Shown here piece after piece: positions 1-9,677 of a DNA stretch of 64,000 bases. Source of the stretch: Caballeronia sp. NK8 (GTDB lineage: Bacteria > Pseudomonadota > Gammaproteobacteria > Burkholderiales > Burkholderiaceae); contig NZ_AP024322.1 of NCBI RefSeq assembly GCF_018408855.1, positions 1,054,001 to 1,118,000 on the forward strand, in the 5' to 3' direction. A program made the position numbers and the translations under genes. How positions within the stretch are numbered: position 1 is the stretch's first letter; each line of letters begins with the position of its first letter. The notes beneath the pieces were generated by a model. That model was not told where the DNA came from. It made no database searches and saw only the letters and a list, made by a program, of their open reading frames with translations.

Positions 1-506
1 ATGTTCGAACGCCCGATCACCACCGCGTTCGCGCCCTTCAGGTCGATATCGTGCGCCTCGAACATCTTCATCACGCCGTAGGGCGTGCACGGGCGAAACA
101 GCGGCTTGCCGGTCAGCAGCGCGCCCGCGTTGGCGACGTGAAAGCCGTCGACGTCCTTTTCCGGCGCGATCGCCTCGATCACCTTGTGGCTGTCGATGTG
201 CGCGGGCAGCGGCAGTTGCACGAGAATGCCGTGGATCGAAGGATCGGCGTTGAGCTTCGCGATATGCGCGAGCAGCTCGTTTTCGGCGAGCGTCGCGGGA
301 AAGCGGTCCATCACCGAGTGCAGGCCGTTGTCCTGGCAAGCCTTGACCTTGTTGCGCACGTAGACTTCGCTCGCGGGATTGTCGCCGACGAGCACGACGG
401 CGAGTCCCGGCTTGTGTCCACGGGCGGTGAGCGCGGCGGCGCGTTGGGCGACATCGGCGCGAAGAGTCTTGGAAAGGGCGTTGCCGTCGATGAGTTGGGC
501 AGTCAT
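1..506 (-). CDS. folD: FolD, methylene-THF dehydrogenase/cyclohydrolase (3' part cut by window edge)
   Basis: FolD is a cytosolic bifunctional enzyme that converts 5,10-methylene-THF to 10-formyl-THF with NADP. The visible 168 codons cover the N-terminal catalytic domain. They include the substrate-site motif YVRNK with its catalytic lysine, the segment [10 protein letters not shown], the DVDGFH motif and the FRPCTP motif. The sequence ends inside the start of the Rossmann region (VVIGRSN), where the window stops. The ATG at 506 begins MTAQLIDG, which is typical of the family. A 207-bp gap separates it from the upstream gene on the same strand. Identity is certain; only completeness is unknown. 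Confidence 0.95.
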   Translation of the reverse strand, partial: MTAQLIDGNALSKTLRADVAQRAAALTARGHKPGLAVVLVGDNPASEVYVRNKVKACQDNGLHSVMDRFPATLAENELLAHIAKLNADPSIHGILVQLPLPAHIDSHKVIEAIAPEKDVDGFHVANAGALLTGKPLFRPCTPYGVMKMFEAHDIDLKGANAVVIGRSN

Positions 507-713
507 GGCGAATCGGATCGGATCGAGGATGGGCGAGGGCGCGCGAGGGCCTGAAGCCGACGCCGTGCCCGCCGCTCTGGGCGGCGGCGGTGCGCGGCGC
601 TCGCGCATGGTGCTGGGCGCTTGCTCGGCAAATGCACCCTTGGGAAGGGCGAAATTATACCGCCGGGCGCTATCCCACGTTCCTTTGCGCGGTTCCCGAC
701 GCGTCGCCGCGTC

Positions 714-1625
714 TCATTGCGAGACCGCCTGCCACGTCGAATCCGGGTTGAACGACTTGATCGCCGCGGCTGCGCGCGTGGTGGCGGGACCGAGATCCTT
801 CTCGTAGATCTGTCCGTCCTGATTGACCATGAAGGTCATCACGCCGGTCTGGCCGTAGCGCGCGGGCGTCGCGATCATGGCGAAGCCTTGCGTCAACTGG
901 CCGCCCTGCAGATAGTTCTTCGCGCCGCCTTGCGCGTGCGGACCTTGCGCCGTCAGGATGCGGTAGTGATAGCCGTAGTAGCCGTCCTTGTCGGTCGGCT
1001 TGTTGGGCATCGTCGCGGCGAGTGGGCCGAGCGGGCTTTCCGGCTCGCCTTCCGCAGTGTTCCAGTAGAGGCCGTCGTGCTTGCCGGCCGTGCTCACGAA
1101 GCGGTCGGCGTAGCGGTTCATCGCCTTGTGATAGTCGTTTTGCGCGGCGACGATCGCGAGGGCGACCTGCATCGCCGAACGCTCGTTGCGGCCGATACGC
1201 CGCGTCAGCACTTCGTCGCGCGCGGCGCGCATGTCGAAACGCCAGCCGTTCGCGACCTTGATGAGCGGAATCGGCAGCGTCCAGCCGCTCGTGCCCGCTT
1301 CGATGTGCGCGGCCGGACGGCCGTCGAGCGGCTGCGGATCCTCGACGATGCGATGCTGCTGCGCCCACGCGCCGAGGTACGCATAAATATCCTCCTCGCC
1401 GATGCTGCCCTCGGGCACGTAGCGGCCACGGTCCTTGCCGAGGACTTTGGTGAGCGCGGTGTCGTCGTTGCTCGCGATGGCGTCGGTGAGCGCCTGCGCC
1501 GCGGCTTCGGCGGTCGGATACACGGCCTGCGCGTGCGCGAACGAAGCGCCGAGCGCAAGCGACGCAGCGACGAGTGCGCAGAGGACTGGTTGCTTCAATG
1601 AGGCGAATGTTTGGGTAGGGGTCAT
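714..1625 (-). CDS. DUF2950 family secreted protein
   Basis: This 303-residue protein has a signal peptide of about 30 residues ending near SFAHAQA. The mature part resembles DUF2950 proteins, with segments such as DGYYGYHYRIL near the C-terminal half. The function of the family is not established. I chose the ATG at 1625 because AGGAG lies just upstream and because it places the signal peptide at the N-terminus; an in-frame start further upstream would add 23 residues with no ribosome binding site. It lies 65 bp downstream of the DUF3300 gene on the same strand, so the two are probably co-transcribed and act together in the envelope. Confidence 0.85.
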   Translation of the reverse strand: MTPTQTFASLKQPVLCALVAASLALGASFAHAQAVYPTAEAAAQALTDAIASNDDTALTKVLGKDRGRYVPEGSIGEEDIYAYLGAWAQQHRIVEDPQPLDGRPAAHIEAGTSGWTLPIPLIKVANGWRFDMRAARDEVLTRRIGRNERSAMQVALAIVAAQNDYHKAMNRYADRFVSTAGKHDGLYWNTAEGEPESPLGPLAATMPNKPTDKDGYYGYHYRILTAQGPHAQGGAKNYLQGGQLTQGFAMIATPARYGQTGVMTFMVNQDGQIYEKDLGPATTRAAAAIKSFNPDSTWQAVSQ

Positions 1626-1690
1626 CTCGGGCTCCTGAATCTGGCGTCCGCCGCTCGCGCGGCGCTTGGGCGTTGAAGTCGTATCGATCA

Positions 1691-3070
1691 TCAACGGCGG
1701 TGGAATCCGCCGCCGCCTCCGCCGCCGCGATGACCGCCGCCGCCACCCCCGCCGAAACCGCCCTGATGCTGAATTCCGCCGCCACCGCCGCCGAATCCGC
1801 CACCCCCGCCGCCGCCACCTTGACGCTGCACGCCCCCGCCGCCCCCGCCGACGCGCTCGTGCGACTGATTGGCGAACGACTGCCGGCTTGCCTGTCCGCG
1901 CTGCATGTCCTGACGCGCGCCGTTGCCATCGCCCGCGCCGCGCAGTGCGTTATCGCGATTCACGTTTTGCGAGCGCTGACGCAGATCGCTGTTGTTGAGC
2001 GCTTTCTCGCCGCCGCCCTGACGAATGCCCTGCACGCGCTGGCTCGCCGACTCGTTGAGATTCTGTCCCGTGCGTTTTTGCAACGTCTGCGCGGCTTGCG
2101 CGCGCGCATCCTCACGGCCGCGAAACTGGTTGGCGTTGGCGCCGCGATTCGCGTTGTTGAGCGTGTTCTGCCGGTTCGCGACGTTGGTCCGGTTGAACTG
2201 CGGATCGTTGCGATTCCAGCGCATGTTGTTCGTGTTCGAACTGATGCGGTTGTTCACGTTGACGTTGTTGTAGCGGTTCACGTTGACGTTCACGTCGCCG
2301 CGATTCCAGTCGCAACCGCCCCACAGCGAGTTCGCGACCGCGACGCCCGCGCCGAACGCGAGACCGCCGACGAACGCCGATGCCATTGCATAGCCCGGAG
2401 GCGGCGGCACATAGACCGGCGGATAGGCCGGATACGGCCACGTGCCGTAGACGACCGTGGGGTTGTACGTCGGCACGTAGACCACTTGCGGGTTGGCCGG
2501 CTCGATCTGGATCACCGTGGTGCTCGCGGTCGTGCTGCCCGCCGGCGCCGGCGCGCTCGTGACCTTCTGCTGCTCGGTCGTCTTGAGGTTGCCCGCGCTT
2601 TGCGCCGCGCGCCGCAGACGCTGGACGGAGTCCATCACGTCGCTCGGTTGCGCGATGAAGGCATTGCCGAGCTGCGTCACCCAGTCGATCTTGGAGGCCA
2701 TCGTCGCGAGCGCCTGCGGGAACGCGACGAGCGATTGCACGCTCGGGTCCCACGGTTCGGACTGCACGGCTTTCACCGCGTCGTCGCCCTTGATGTTCGG
2801 ATTCGCCTTCGACCACTCGGCCGCCGCGGTGACGTCCGACGGATACGTCGTTGCCATCAGCACCTGGGCGAGCAGCGCGTCGGGATAGAGCGCGACCGGT
2901 GCGGTCAGCGCGTCGAGCTGCTCGTTGTTGAGCTTCGCGGCGCTCTGCGTTTGCGCCTGAGCCGGGGCGGGATGGAGCGCCGCGAACGGCATTGCAAGCG
3001 CCATGCTCATCGCGATGATGCGCAGCGTGCGCGAGCGATGCGCGAGGACGGAGTAGGGGGTTCGTTTCAA
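1691..3070 (-). CDS. DUF3300 family secreted protein with Asn- and Gly-rich tail (TTG start)
   Basis: The product is about 459 residues. It has an N-terminal signal peptide ending near PAPAQAQ, then a DUF3300 domain with motifs such as LDALTAPVALYPDALLAQVL and VYVPTYNPTVVYG. An Asn/Arg-rich low-complexity region follows, and the C-terminal tail consists of runs of glycine broken by His, Arg and Gln. The start is taken as TTG at 3070 because GGAGG sits 8 bases upstream and the signal peptide follows directly. The longer frame up to 3259 adds 63 residues with no such signal. It is the first gene of a pair with the DUF2950 gene. Function unknown; the tail suggests a surface or matrix-associated protein. 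Confidence 0.85.
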   Translation of the reverse strand: MKRTPYSVLAHRSRTLRIIAMSMALAMPFAALHPAPAQAQTQSAAKLNNEQLDALTAPVALYPDALLAQVLMATTYPSDVTAAAEWSKANPNIKGDDAVKAVQSEPWDPSVQSLVAFPQALATMASKIDWVTQLGNAFIAQPSDVMDSVQRLRRAAQSAGNLKTTEQQKVTSAPAPAGSTTASTTVIQIEPANPQVVYVPTYNPTVVYGTWPYPAYPPVYVPPPPGYAMASAFVGGLAFGAGVAVANSLWGGCDWNRGDVNVNVNRYNNVNVNNRISSNTNNMRWNRNDPQFNRTNVANRQNTLNNANRGANANQFRGREDARAQAAQTLQKRTGQNLNESASQRVQGIRQGGGEKALNNSDLRQRSQNVNRDNALRGAGDGNGARQDMQRGQASRQSFANQSHERVGGGGGGVQRQGGGGGGGGFGGGGGGIQHQGGFGGGGGGGHRGGGGGGGFHRR

Positions 3071-3456
3071 GATCGGATCCTCCGGTGCACGCCGCTCGAC
3101 GCGGCGGGATGCGTCCGTTGTTTGCTCAGAGACGGCAAACTGATGCGCAGTGCTTGATGAATGCGAGGGGATCGGTAGGCAAGTGTCTTCGGCTTCGAAG
3201 GCCGGCACGCCAAACGTTTGACTGTCGAGCAAGGACGCAGCAGCCGTCTTGTCGCGCATGACCGTTATCCGGTAGTGAAGGTCACGCCAACTTACGGGCG
3301 TCCCTCTGGGTGTGTCAACGTGATTGAGGAAATATCACGTTTCACGTTCGCCGGCAACGGGGACTGGAAGAGGAAAACGACGCGCGCCCGGCATCGGGCG
3401 CGGCATGCAAGCGCGGCCGGCGTGTCGACGCCGGCCGCGTGGGGAGAGGGAAGCTG
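3071..3456. other. Intergenic region between the response regulator and the DUF3300 gene
   Basis: These 386 bp hold the end of the response-regulator transcript, with two hairpins at 3384-3438, and presumably the DUF3300 promoter on the minus strand. I see no convincing coding sequence. Confidence 0.5.
3384..3438 (-). terminator. Tandem hairpins after the two-component operon
   Basis: An 11-bp GC-rich stem (3413-3423 with 3428-3438) is followed on the minus strand by a 7-bp stem (3384-3390 with 3395-3401) and then a T-rich stretch. The position just after the response-regulator stop fits transcription termination. Confidence 0.55.
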
Positions 3457-4092
3457 TTACTGCTGCGGCTTGTTCGACAGCGCGAGACGCAGCAGATCGG
3501 CGACGGTATTGACCGAGAGCTTCTCCATGATGTTCGCGCGATGCGCTTCCACCGTCTTGATGCTGATGCCGAGGTCGTCGGCGATCTGCTTGTTCAGGCG
3601 GCCCGCGATGATGCGCTCGAGCACCTGATGCTCGCGCGCGGTCAGCTTGCCCAGACGCTCGGCGGCGGCGCGCTGTTGCTGCACGCTGCTGCTCTCGCTG
3701 CGCGCCTTTTCCAGCATGCGTTCCACGAGCTTGCGCAGCTCGGCTTCGTCGAAGGGTTTCTCGATGAAGTCCATCGCACCTTTTTTCATCGTCGAGACGG
3801 CCATCGGCACGTCGCCGTGACCGGTCACGAAGATGATCGGCAGCAGCGAATTCTCGGCGATGAGTTTCTCCTGCAATTCGAGCCCCGTCATGCCGGCCAT
3901 GCGCACATCGAGAATCAGACAGGAGATCGCCCCGGAATGGGAGATCGGCAGATAGACGTCGAGGAACGATTCCGCGCTGGAGAAACACTGAACGCGATAG
4001 CCGTTTGCTTCGAGCAGCCAGCGCAAGGAATCACGCACGGCTTCGTCATCGTCGACGACGAAGACGGTTTCCTGAGTGGTGACTGTGCTCAT
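3457..4092 (-). CDS. FixJ/NarL-type response regulator
   Basis: This 211-residue protein has an N-terminal receiver domain with acidic pocket VDDDE and a predicted phosphoacceptor Asp at about residue 62 (LILDVRM). A C-terminal LuxR-type helix-turn-helix follows (about 148-200, including LTAREHQVLE and ISIKTVEAHR). The layout matches FixJ/TtrR-type regulators. Its ATG at 4092 overlaps the stop of the upstream histidine kinase in an ATGA, and GGAG precedes it, so the two are translationally coupled. The pair lies divergent from aceE; control of pyruvate metabolism is a reasonable inference but is not shown by the sequence. Confidence 0.9.
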   Translation of the reverse strand: MSTVTTQETVFVVDDDEAVRDSLRWLLEANGYRVQCFSSAESFLDVYLPISHSGAISCLILDVRMAGMTGLELQEKLIAENSLLPIIFVTGHGDVPMAVSTMKKGAMDFIEKPFDEAELRKLVERMLEKARSESSSVQQQRAAAERLGKLTAREHQVLERIIAGRLNKQIADDLGISIKTVEAHRANIMEKLSVNTVADLLRLALSNKPQQ

Positions 4093-6623
4093 AGTTCTCC
4101 CGTAACTGTTTGTTGTCTCGTATGTTCGTCCTGCGCATCCGTGCCGCCCGTGCCCGACGAACCTTCCACTTCGCCGATCGGCAGGCTGCAGTGGAAGGTC
4201 GCGCCGGTCACGTGGCCGTCCGCTTCGACGTTGTTGACCACCCAAAGGCGTCCGCGATGCGACTCGATGATCGAGCGGCAGATGTTCAGCCCCATGCCCA
4301 TGCCATCGGACTTGGTGCTGTAGAACGGTTCGAAGAGGCGTTCGGCGGTCGCTTCGTCCACGCCCGGACCCTGATCGACCACGCTGATGCACACGACGCC
4401 GCCATCCATGCGCTGGACGACTACGCGTATCACCGGATCGACGGCGTTTGGTTTCGCATCATGCATCGCTTCGGCCGCGTTTTTCAACAGGTTGACCAAC
4501 ACTTGTTCGATCAAAACCGGGTCGACGTAGATCACGGGCATCCGCGAGCGGATTTCGGTGACGATGCGGATCTTGCGTTTGCGCGCCTCGATCTCGGCGA
4601 GACCGACCGCGTCCGCGACGATATCGGCGACGCGCGCGGCCTGGCGTTTCGGCTCGCTGCGCTTCACGAACTCGCGGATGCGCTTGATGATCATGCCCGC
4701 GCGCACGGCCTGTTGCGCGGTCTTTTCCAGCACGGGCAGCAGCGTTTCCTGCGTCATGCGCCCGGACTTCACCAGCGCGACGCAGCCCGAGCAGTAGTTG
4801 TTGATCGCGGCGAGCGGCTGATTCAGCTCGTGCGCGAGCGACGACGCCATCTCGCCCATCGTCATCAGGCGGCTCGTGAACTGCAGCTTTTCTTCCTGCT
4901 GATGCGCGAGTTCCTGCGCCTGCTTGCGCTGCGTGATGTCGGTCGCGATCTGCATCTGCGCGAGATGGCCGTCCACCCACTGGATGTACTGGCGGCGCAC
5001 CTCGAACCACTTCTGGATGCCGTCGACGTAGACTTCCTGCGCGTCCGCGGAGCTTTCGGTGAGCGCGGTGGCGGGCAGGCCCGCGTAGGTATCGACCATG
5101 TCGATGGTGTCGGACGAGCTTTGCGAACCTCCGTCGAACGCGGCGCCCGCGAGTTCCAGATGCCCGTCCGGACGGATGCCGAACAGATGCCGGTAATAGC
5201 GGTTCGCGAACAGCAGCTCGGCTTCGTCGGCGGCGAGCACGGAGACGGCCGCGTCGAGGCTTTCGAGCACGGTGGTGAAGCGCTCGTGCGCGGCGGCGAG
5301 TTCTTCGCGCGCGCGCTTGGGCTCGGTGATGTCCGTCATCGACGACATCCAGCCGGTCTGCCGGCCGGAGCTGTCGATCAGCGGCGAGACATAGAGCCGC
5401 GCGTGGAAGAACGAGCCGTCCTTGCGGCGCACGCGCAATTCGAAACCGGAAGAGGGCGCCTTGCCACGCAGGGTCATGTCGAGCTGGCGCTGCATCTCCG
5501 GATACGCGTCGCGCGGCCAGTACGGGAACGGCGCGTTCTTGCCGACGAGATCGCTTTCGTCCCAGCCGGTCATGCGGCAGAACGCCGGGTTCACGTGCGT
5601 GATGCGGCCGTGCATGTCGAGCACGCGCATGCCGATCAGCACCGAGTTTTCCATCGCGCGGCGAAAGAAGGCTTCGGCATAGAGCGCCTGCTGCGCCTCG
5701 AAGCGCTGGCGCGTGTGCTTCCACAGGCTCCACAGACTCCACAGCACGAAGCAGGACAAGCCGGCGACGAGCCACACGAGCGTGTTGTTGGTGAAATTCG
5801 TGAGCTGCGGATACGAATACACGCGCACGGACAAACCTTGCCCCGGCGGATCGAGCGGCAGGTCGTAGAACATGTCGCGCGGCAGACGCGGACGGCTCGA
5901 CGTGGTCGCGAGCTCGCGGTTGTTCAGATCCGTGATGGAAATCTTGTACTTCGCCGACAGTTCGCTGGGAATGTCGTGCTTCAGCACGCCTTCGATCGAA
6001 AACACCGCGGCGATCGAGCCGAGGAACTCGCGGTCGCGGAAAACCGGCGTCTGCAGCGTGATATAGCCATTGCCGAGGTCATCGTAGAGCAACGGCGAGT
6101 AGACTTGGCGGCGGGAGGTGCGCGCCTCGTCGAACGCAGCCTGTACGGCTTCGTCCATTTGCGTTTCGTTGGGCTTGGCGAGACGCGAACCGAGCACCGG
6201 CAGCGGTGTGTTGGGCCAGCGGGGCTTATGCTCGCTCGTGTACCAGTTCATGTAGAGGATCTCGGGATGCCCCTGCATGATGTCGGTGGACGAGTTCTGG
6301 AAGTTTTGCGGGTCGCCGTGGCCGGTCGCGATGTCGCGGGCGAGCGCCTGAATCTGCTCCTGCGCGCCGGTCATCGACAGACGGATTTGCTGCTGTGCCC
6401 ACGCCACATTGCGATAAAGCGTGTCTTCCTGCTGCTGTTGCTCGCGCCGGTTCAGACTCCAGAGAATCAGACTCATCACGACCAGAAATACCAGAATCGA
6501 AATGAGCGGCGTGAGTAAATAGGAGTTCGACCACCACGGTCCGTGGTGCCAGCGGGAGGGCGAGGCGTCTGTCGGCTTGCGCGCGAGCCTTGCCGAGCGT
6601 TTGATCAGCCGTTCGGTCAACAT
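4089..6623 (-). CDS. PAS-domain sensor histidine kinase, FixL/DctB-like
   Basis: About 844 residues. A transmembrane helix near residues 33-53 and another near 278-300 enclose a periplasmic sensor region of about 220 residues. Two PAS domains follow (about 320-450 and 450-575). The H-box is SSLAHELNQPLAAINNY near residue 596, and the ATPase domain has an N-box (NLLKNAAEA) and glycine boxes (DQGPGVDE, GMGMGLNI). This is the HPK4/FixL class. The start at 6623 gives MLTERLIKRS before the first membrane helix; earlier in-frame starts add low-quality sequence. It overlaps the response regulator by 4 bp. The signal sensed is unknown. Confidence 0.9.
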   Translation of the reverse strand: MLTERLIKRSARLARKPTDASPSRWHHGPWWSNSYLLTPLISILVFLVVMSLILWSLNRREQQQQEDTLYRNVAWAQQQIRLSMTGAQEQIQALARDIATGHGDPQNFQNSSTDIMQGHPEILYMNWYTSEHKPRWPNTPLPVLGSRLAKPNETQMDEAVQAAFDEARTSRRQVYSPLLYDDLGNGYITLQTPVFRDREFLGSIAAVFSIEGVLKHDIPSELSAKYKISITDLNNRELATTSSRPRLPRDMFYDLPLDPPGQGLSVRVYSYPQLTNFTNNTLVWLVAGLSCFVLWSLWSLWKHTRQRFEAQQALYAEAFFRRAMENSVLIGMRVLDMHGRITHVNPAFCRMTGWDESDLVGKNAPFPYWPRDAYPEMQRQLDMTLRGKAPSSGFELRVRRKDGSFFHARLYVSPLIDSSGRQTGWMSSMTDITEPKRAREELAAAHERFTTVLESLDAAVSVLAADEAELLFANRYYRHLFGIRPDGHLELAGAAFDGGSQSSSDTIDMVDTYAGLPATALTESSADAQEVYVDGIQKWFEVRRQYIQWVDGHLAQMQIATDITQRKQAQELAHQQEEKLQFTSRLMTMGEMASSLAHELNQPLAAINNYCSGCVALVKSGRMTQETLLPVLEKTAQQAVRAGMIIKRIREFVKRSEPKRQAARVADIVADAVGLAEIEARKRKIRIVTEIRSRMPVIYVDPVLIEQVLVNLLKNAAEAMHDAKPNAVDPVIRVVVQRMDGGVVCISVVDQGPGVDEATAERLFEPFYSTKSDGMGMGLNICRSIIESHRGRLWVVNNVEADGHVTGATFHCSLPIGEVEGSSGTGGTDAQDEHTRQQTVTGEL

Positions 6624-6793
6624 GGAAGCGATTGTAACGCAGCGCCTGATTGTTAATTGGCGTAAAAAGACGGTAAAGAAGCTTCGATGGCGGGAAAAGG
6701 AGGAGAAACATCTGAACAAAAAAGGCTTATCGGACGGTGCGTTGCAGCAATTTTTCGTATGGTGAGATGAACTCTCATGATTTGAAAAATTCC

Positions 6794-6823
6794 TTGCGTC
6801 ATGGTCTGGACCCTCTTTAGAAT
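6794..6823 (+). promoter_or_regulatory. Probable sigma-70 promoter of aceE
   Basis: TTGCGT at 6794-6799 and TAGAAT at 6818-6823 are 18 bp apart, about 80 bp before the aceE start. The 281-bp divergent gap must also hold the kinase promoter on the other strand. Confidence 0.5.
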
Positions 6824-6904
6824 TGCCGGCACGCGGCCAGTGCCCGCCTTCGATCGGGCGCGCGCCGGCGGTTCTCAGAGTGTTCCTCACATCAGGAGAC
6901 GAGC

Positions 6905-9598
6905 ATGTCCGCTGTACCCGACGAAGTTCTCAAATATGTCGCCAACGCAAAGGACGACGATCCTCAAGAAACCGCCGAGTGGCTGGACGCGCTCGATGGC
7001 GTGATTTCCGCGGTCGGTCCTGATCGCGCGCACTACCTGATCGAGAAACAGATCGAATTCGCTCGCGTGCATGGCGAGCACCTGCCGTTCTCGGCGAACA
7101 CGCCGTACATCAACACGATCCCCGTCGCTGGCCAGGCGAAGATTCCGGGCGATCAGGACATCGAACACCGCATCCGCTCGTACACCCGCTGGAACGCCAT
7201 CGCGATGGTGCTGCGCGCAGGCAAGGACACGAACGTCGGCGGCCACATTGCATCGTTCGCATCGGCCGCGACCCTCTATGACGTCGGCTTCAACCACTTC
7301 TGGCATGCGCCGTCGAAAGAACACGGCGGCGATCTCGTGTTCGTGCAGGGCCACTCGTCGCCGGGCGTGTACTCGCGCGCGTTCCTGCTGGGCCGCCTGA
7401 CCGAAAAGCAGCTGAACAACTTCCGCCAGGAAGTGGGCGGCGAGGGCATCTCGTCGTATCCGCACCCGTGGCTGATGCCGGATTTCTGGCAATTCCCGAC
7501 CGTGTCGATGGGCCTCGGCCCGATCATGGCGATCTATCAGGCGCGCTTCATGAAGTACATGGCGGCGCGCGGCATGGCCAAGACCGAAGGCCGCAAGGTC
7601 TGGGCGTTCCTCGGCGACGGCGAGACGGACGAGCCGGAATCGCTCGGCGCGATCGGCATGGCCGGCCGCGAGCGTCTGGACAACCTCGTGTTCGTCATCA
7701 ACTGCAATCTGCAGCGTCTTGACGGTCCGGTACGCGGCAACGGCAAGATCATCCAGGAACTCGAAAGCGAATTCCGCGGCGCGGGCTGGAACGTCATCAA
7801 GGTCATCTGGGGTAGCCGCTGGGACGCGCTTTTCGCGCGCGACAAGACCGGCGCGCTGATGCGCCGCATGATGGAAGTCGTCGACGGCGAATACCAGACG
7901 TACAAGTCGGAATCGGGCGCGTTCGTGCGGGAGCACTTCTTCAACACGCCGGAGCTCAAGGCGCTGGTTGCAGACTGGTCCGATGACGACATCTGGAATC
8001 TGAATCGCGGCGGCCACGATCCGCACAAGATCTACGCCGCGTTCGACGCAGCGACCAAGACGAAGGGCGCGCCGACCGTCATCCTCGCCAAGACCATCAA
8101 GGGTTATGGCATGGGCGAGCACGGCCAGGCGATGAACATCACGCACCAGCAGAAGAAGCTGCCGATCGACACGCTGAAGAAATTCCGCGATCAGTTCCGT
8201 CTGCCGCTCACCGACGAGCAAATCGCCGACGTGCCGTACCTCACGTTCGAGGAAGGCTCGAAGGAACTCGAGTACATGCGTCAGAAGCGCATGGACCTGG
8301 GCGGCTATCTGCCGACGCGTCGCGAGAAGGCGGAGTCGCTGCCGGTGCCGGCGCTCGCCGCATTCGAGCCGCTGCTCAAGGGCACGGGCGAAGGCCGCGA
8401 GATCTCCACGACGATGGCGTTCGTGCGGATCCTGAATATCCTGCTGAAGGACAAGGCACTCGGCAAGCGCATCGTGCCGATCGTGCCGGACGAGTCGCGT
8501 ACCTTCGGCATGGAAGGTCTGTTCCGCCAGATCGGCATCTGGAATCAGGAAGGCCAGAAGTACATTCCGGAAGACTCCGACCAGCTGATGTTCTACAAGG
8601 AATCGACGACGGGTCAGATTCTGCAGGAAGGCATCAACGAAGCGGGTGGCATGTGTGACTGGATCGCGGCCGCGACGTCGTACTCGACGCACGGCGAGAT
8701 CATGATCCCGTTCTACATCTTCTACTCGATGTTCGGCTTCCAGCGCATCGGCGATCTGGCATGGGCGGCGGGCGACATGCGCTCGCGCGGCTTCCTGCTG
8801 GGCGGCACCGCGGGCCGCACGACGCTCAACGGCGAAGGCCTGCAGCACGAAGACGGCCACTCGCTCTTGTGGGCGGCTTCGGTTCCGAACTGCGTGAGCT
8901 ACGACCCGACCTTCGGTTACGAACTCGCTGTCATCATGCAGGACGGCCTGCGCCGCATGGTCGCGGAGCAGGAAGACGTGTACTACTACATCACGGTGAT
9001 GAACGAGAACTACGAGCATCCGGCGATCCCGCAAGGCGATGCCGTGGCCTCGGACATCATCAAGGGCATGTACGCGTTCAAGAAGGCCGAGGCTCCGGCC
9101 AAGGCGCACGTCCAGCTGATGGGCGCGGGCACGATCTTCAACGAAGTGATCGCCGCCGCCGACCTGCTGAAGAACGACTGGGGCGTCAGCGCCGATCTCT
9201 GGAGCGTGCCGAGCTTCACCGAACTGGCCCGCGACGGTCAGGCGTGCGAGCGCTGGAACCTGCTGCATCCGACCGAAGAGAAGCGCGTGCCGCACGTGAG
9301 CGCGCTGCTCAAGGGCGCGAAGGGCCCGGTGATCGCATCGACGGACTACATCCGTGCGCTGGTCGACCAGATCCGCGGCCATGTGCCGAACAAGTTCGTG
9401 GTGCTCGGCACCGACGGCTACGGCCGCTCGGATACGCGCGAGGCGCTGCGCCACTTCTTCGAAGTCGACCGCTACTGGGTGACGCTGGCCGCGCTGAATG
9501 CGCTGGCCGACGAAGGCACGATCGAGCGCAAGGTCGTCGCTGAGGCGATCAAGAAGTACAACCTCGACCCGTCCAAACCCAACCCGATGACCGTCTAA
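6905..9598 (+). CDS. aceE: Pyruvate dehydrogenase E1 component, homodimeric
   Basis: An 897-residue homodimeric E1 that uses thiamine diphosphate to decarboxylate pyruvate and acetylate the lipoyl groups of E2. The thiamine-diphosphate motif is visible as GDGETDEPES through NCNLQRLDG, and the length matches the AceE family (about 890-900). The ATG at 6905 is preceded by AGGAG. It is the first gene of aceE-aceF-lpdA. A long open frame runs on the opposite strand but is only a codon-bias shadow. Confidence 0.98.
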   Translation: MSAVPDEVLKYVANAKDDDPQETAEWLDALDGVISAVGPDRAHYLIEKQIEFARVHGEHLPFSANTPYINTIPVAGQAKIPGDQDIEHRIRSYTRWNAIAMVLRAGKDTNVGGHIASFASAATLYDVGFNHFWHAPSKEHGGDLVFVQGHSSPGVYSRAFLLGRLTEKQLNNFRQEVGGEGISSYPHPWLMPDFWQFPTVSMGLGPIMAIYQARFMKYMAARGMAKTEGRKVWAFLGDGETDEPESLGAIGMAGRERLDNLVFVINCNLQRLDGPVRGNGKIIQELESEFRGAGWNVIKVIWGSRWDALFARDKTGALMRRMMEVVDGEYQTYKSESGAFVREHFFNTPELKALVADWSDDDIWNLNRGGHDPHKIYAAFDAATKTKGAPTVILAKTIKGYGMGEHGQAMNITHQQKKLPIDTLKKFRDQFRLPLTDEQIADVPYLTFEEGSKELEYMRQKRMDLGGYLPTRREKAESLPVPALAAFEPLLKGTGEGREISTTMAFVRILNILLKDKALGKRIVPIVPDESRTFGMEGLFRQIGIWNQEGQKYIPEDSDQLMFYKESTTGQILQEGINEAGGMCDWIAAATSYSTHGEIMIPFYIFYSMFGFQRIGDLAWAAGDMRSRGFLLGGTAGRTTLNGEGLQHEDGHSLLWAASVPNCVSYDPTFGYELAVIMQDGLRRMVAEQEDVYYYITVMNENYEHPAIPQGDAVASDIIKGMYAFKKAEAPAKAHVQLMGAGTIFNEVIAAADLLKNDWGVSADLWSVPSFTELARDGQACERWNLLHPTEEKRVPHVSALLKGAKGPVIASTDYIRALVDQIRGHVPNKFVVLGTDGYGRSDTREALRHFFEVDRYWVTLAALNALADEGTIERKVVAEAIKKYNLDPSKPNPMTV

Positions 9599-9621
9599 AG
9601 GCATCGCCCCCGTGCGTTGTG

Positions 9622-9656
9622 ACGCGGGCTCCTTCCGAAGCGGAAGGAGCCCGCGT
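9622..9656 (+). promoter_or_regulatory. Strong intercistronic hairpin between aceE and aceF
   Basis: A perfect 15-bp stem (9622-9636 with 9642-9656), extended by one more G-C pair, encloses a 3-base loop. It lies in the 79-bp aceE-aceF gap and has no T-run after it. It may stabilise or process the mRNA, or attenuate transcription. Confidence 0.7.
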
Positions 9657-9677
9657 GCAACCCAGGAGACACTAATA

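Noticed and set aside
6887..9604. Long open frame (about 905 codons) opposite aceE
   Set aside because: It mirrors the whole of aceE in an antisense frame, is Arg/His/Val-rich and has no family features. It is a codon-bias shadow in high-GC DNA.
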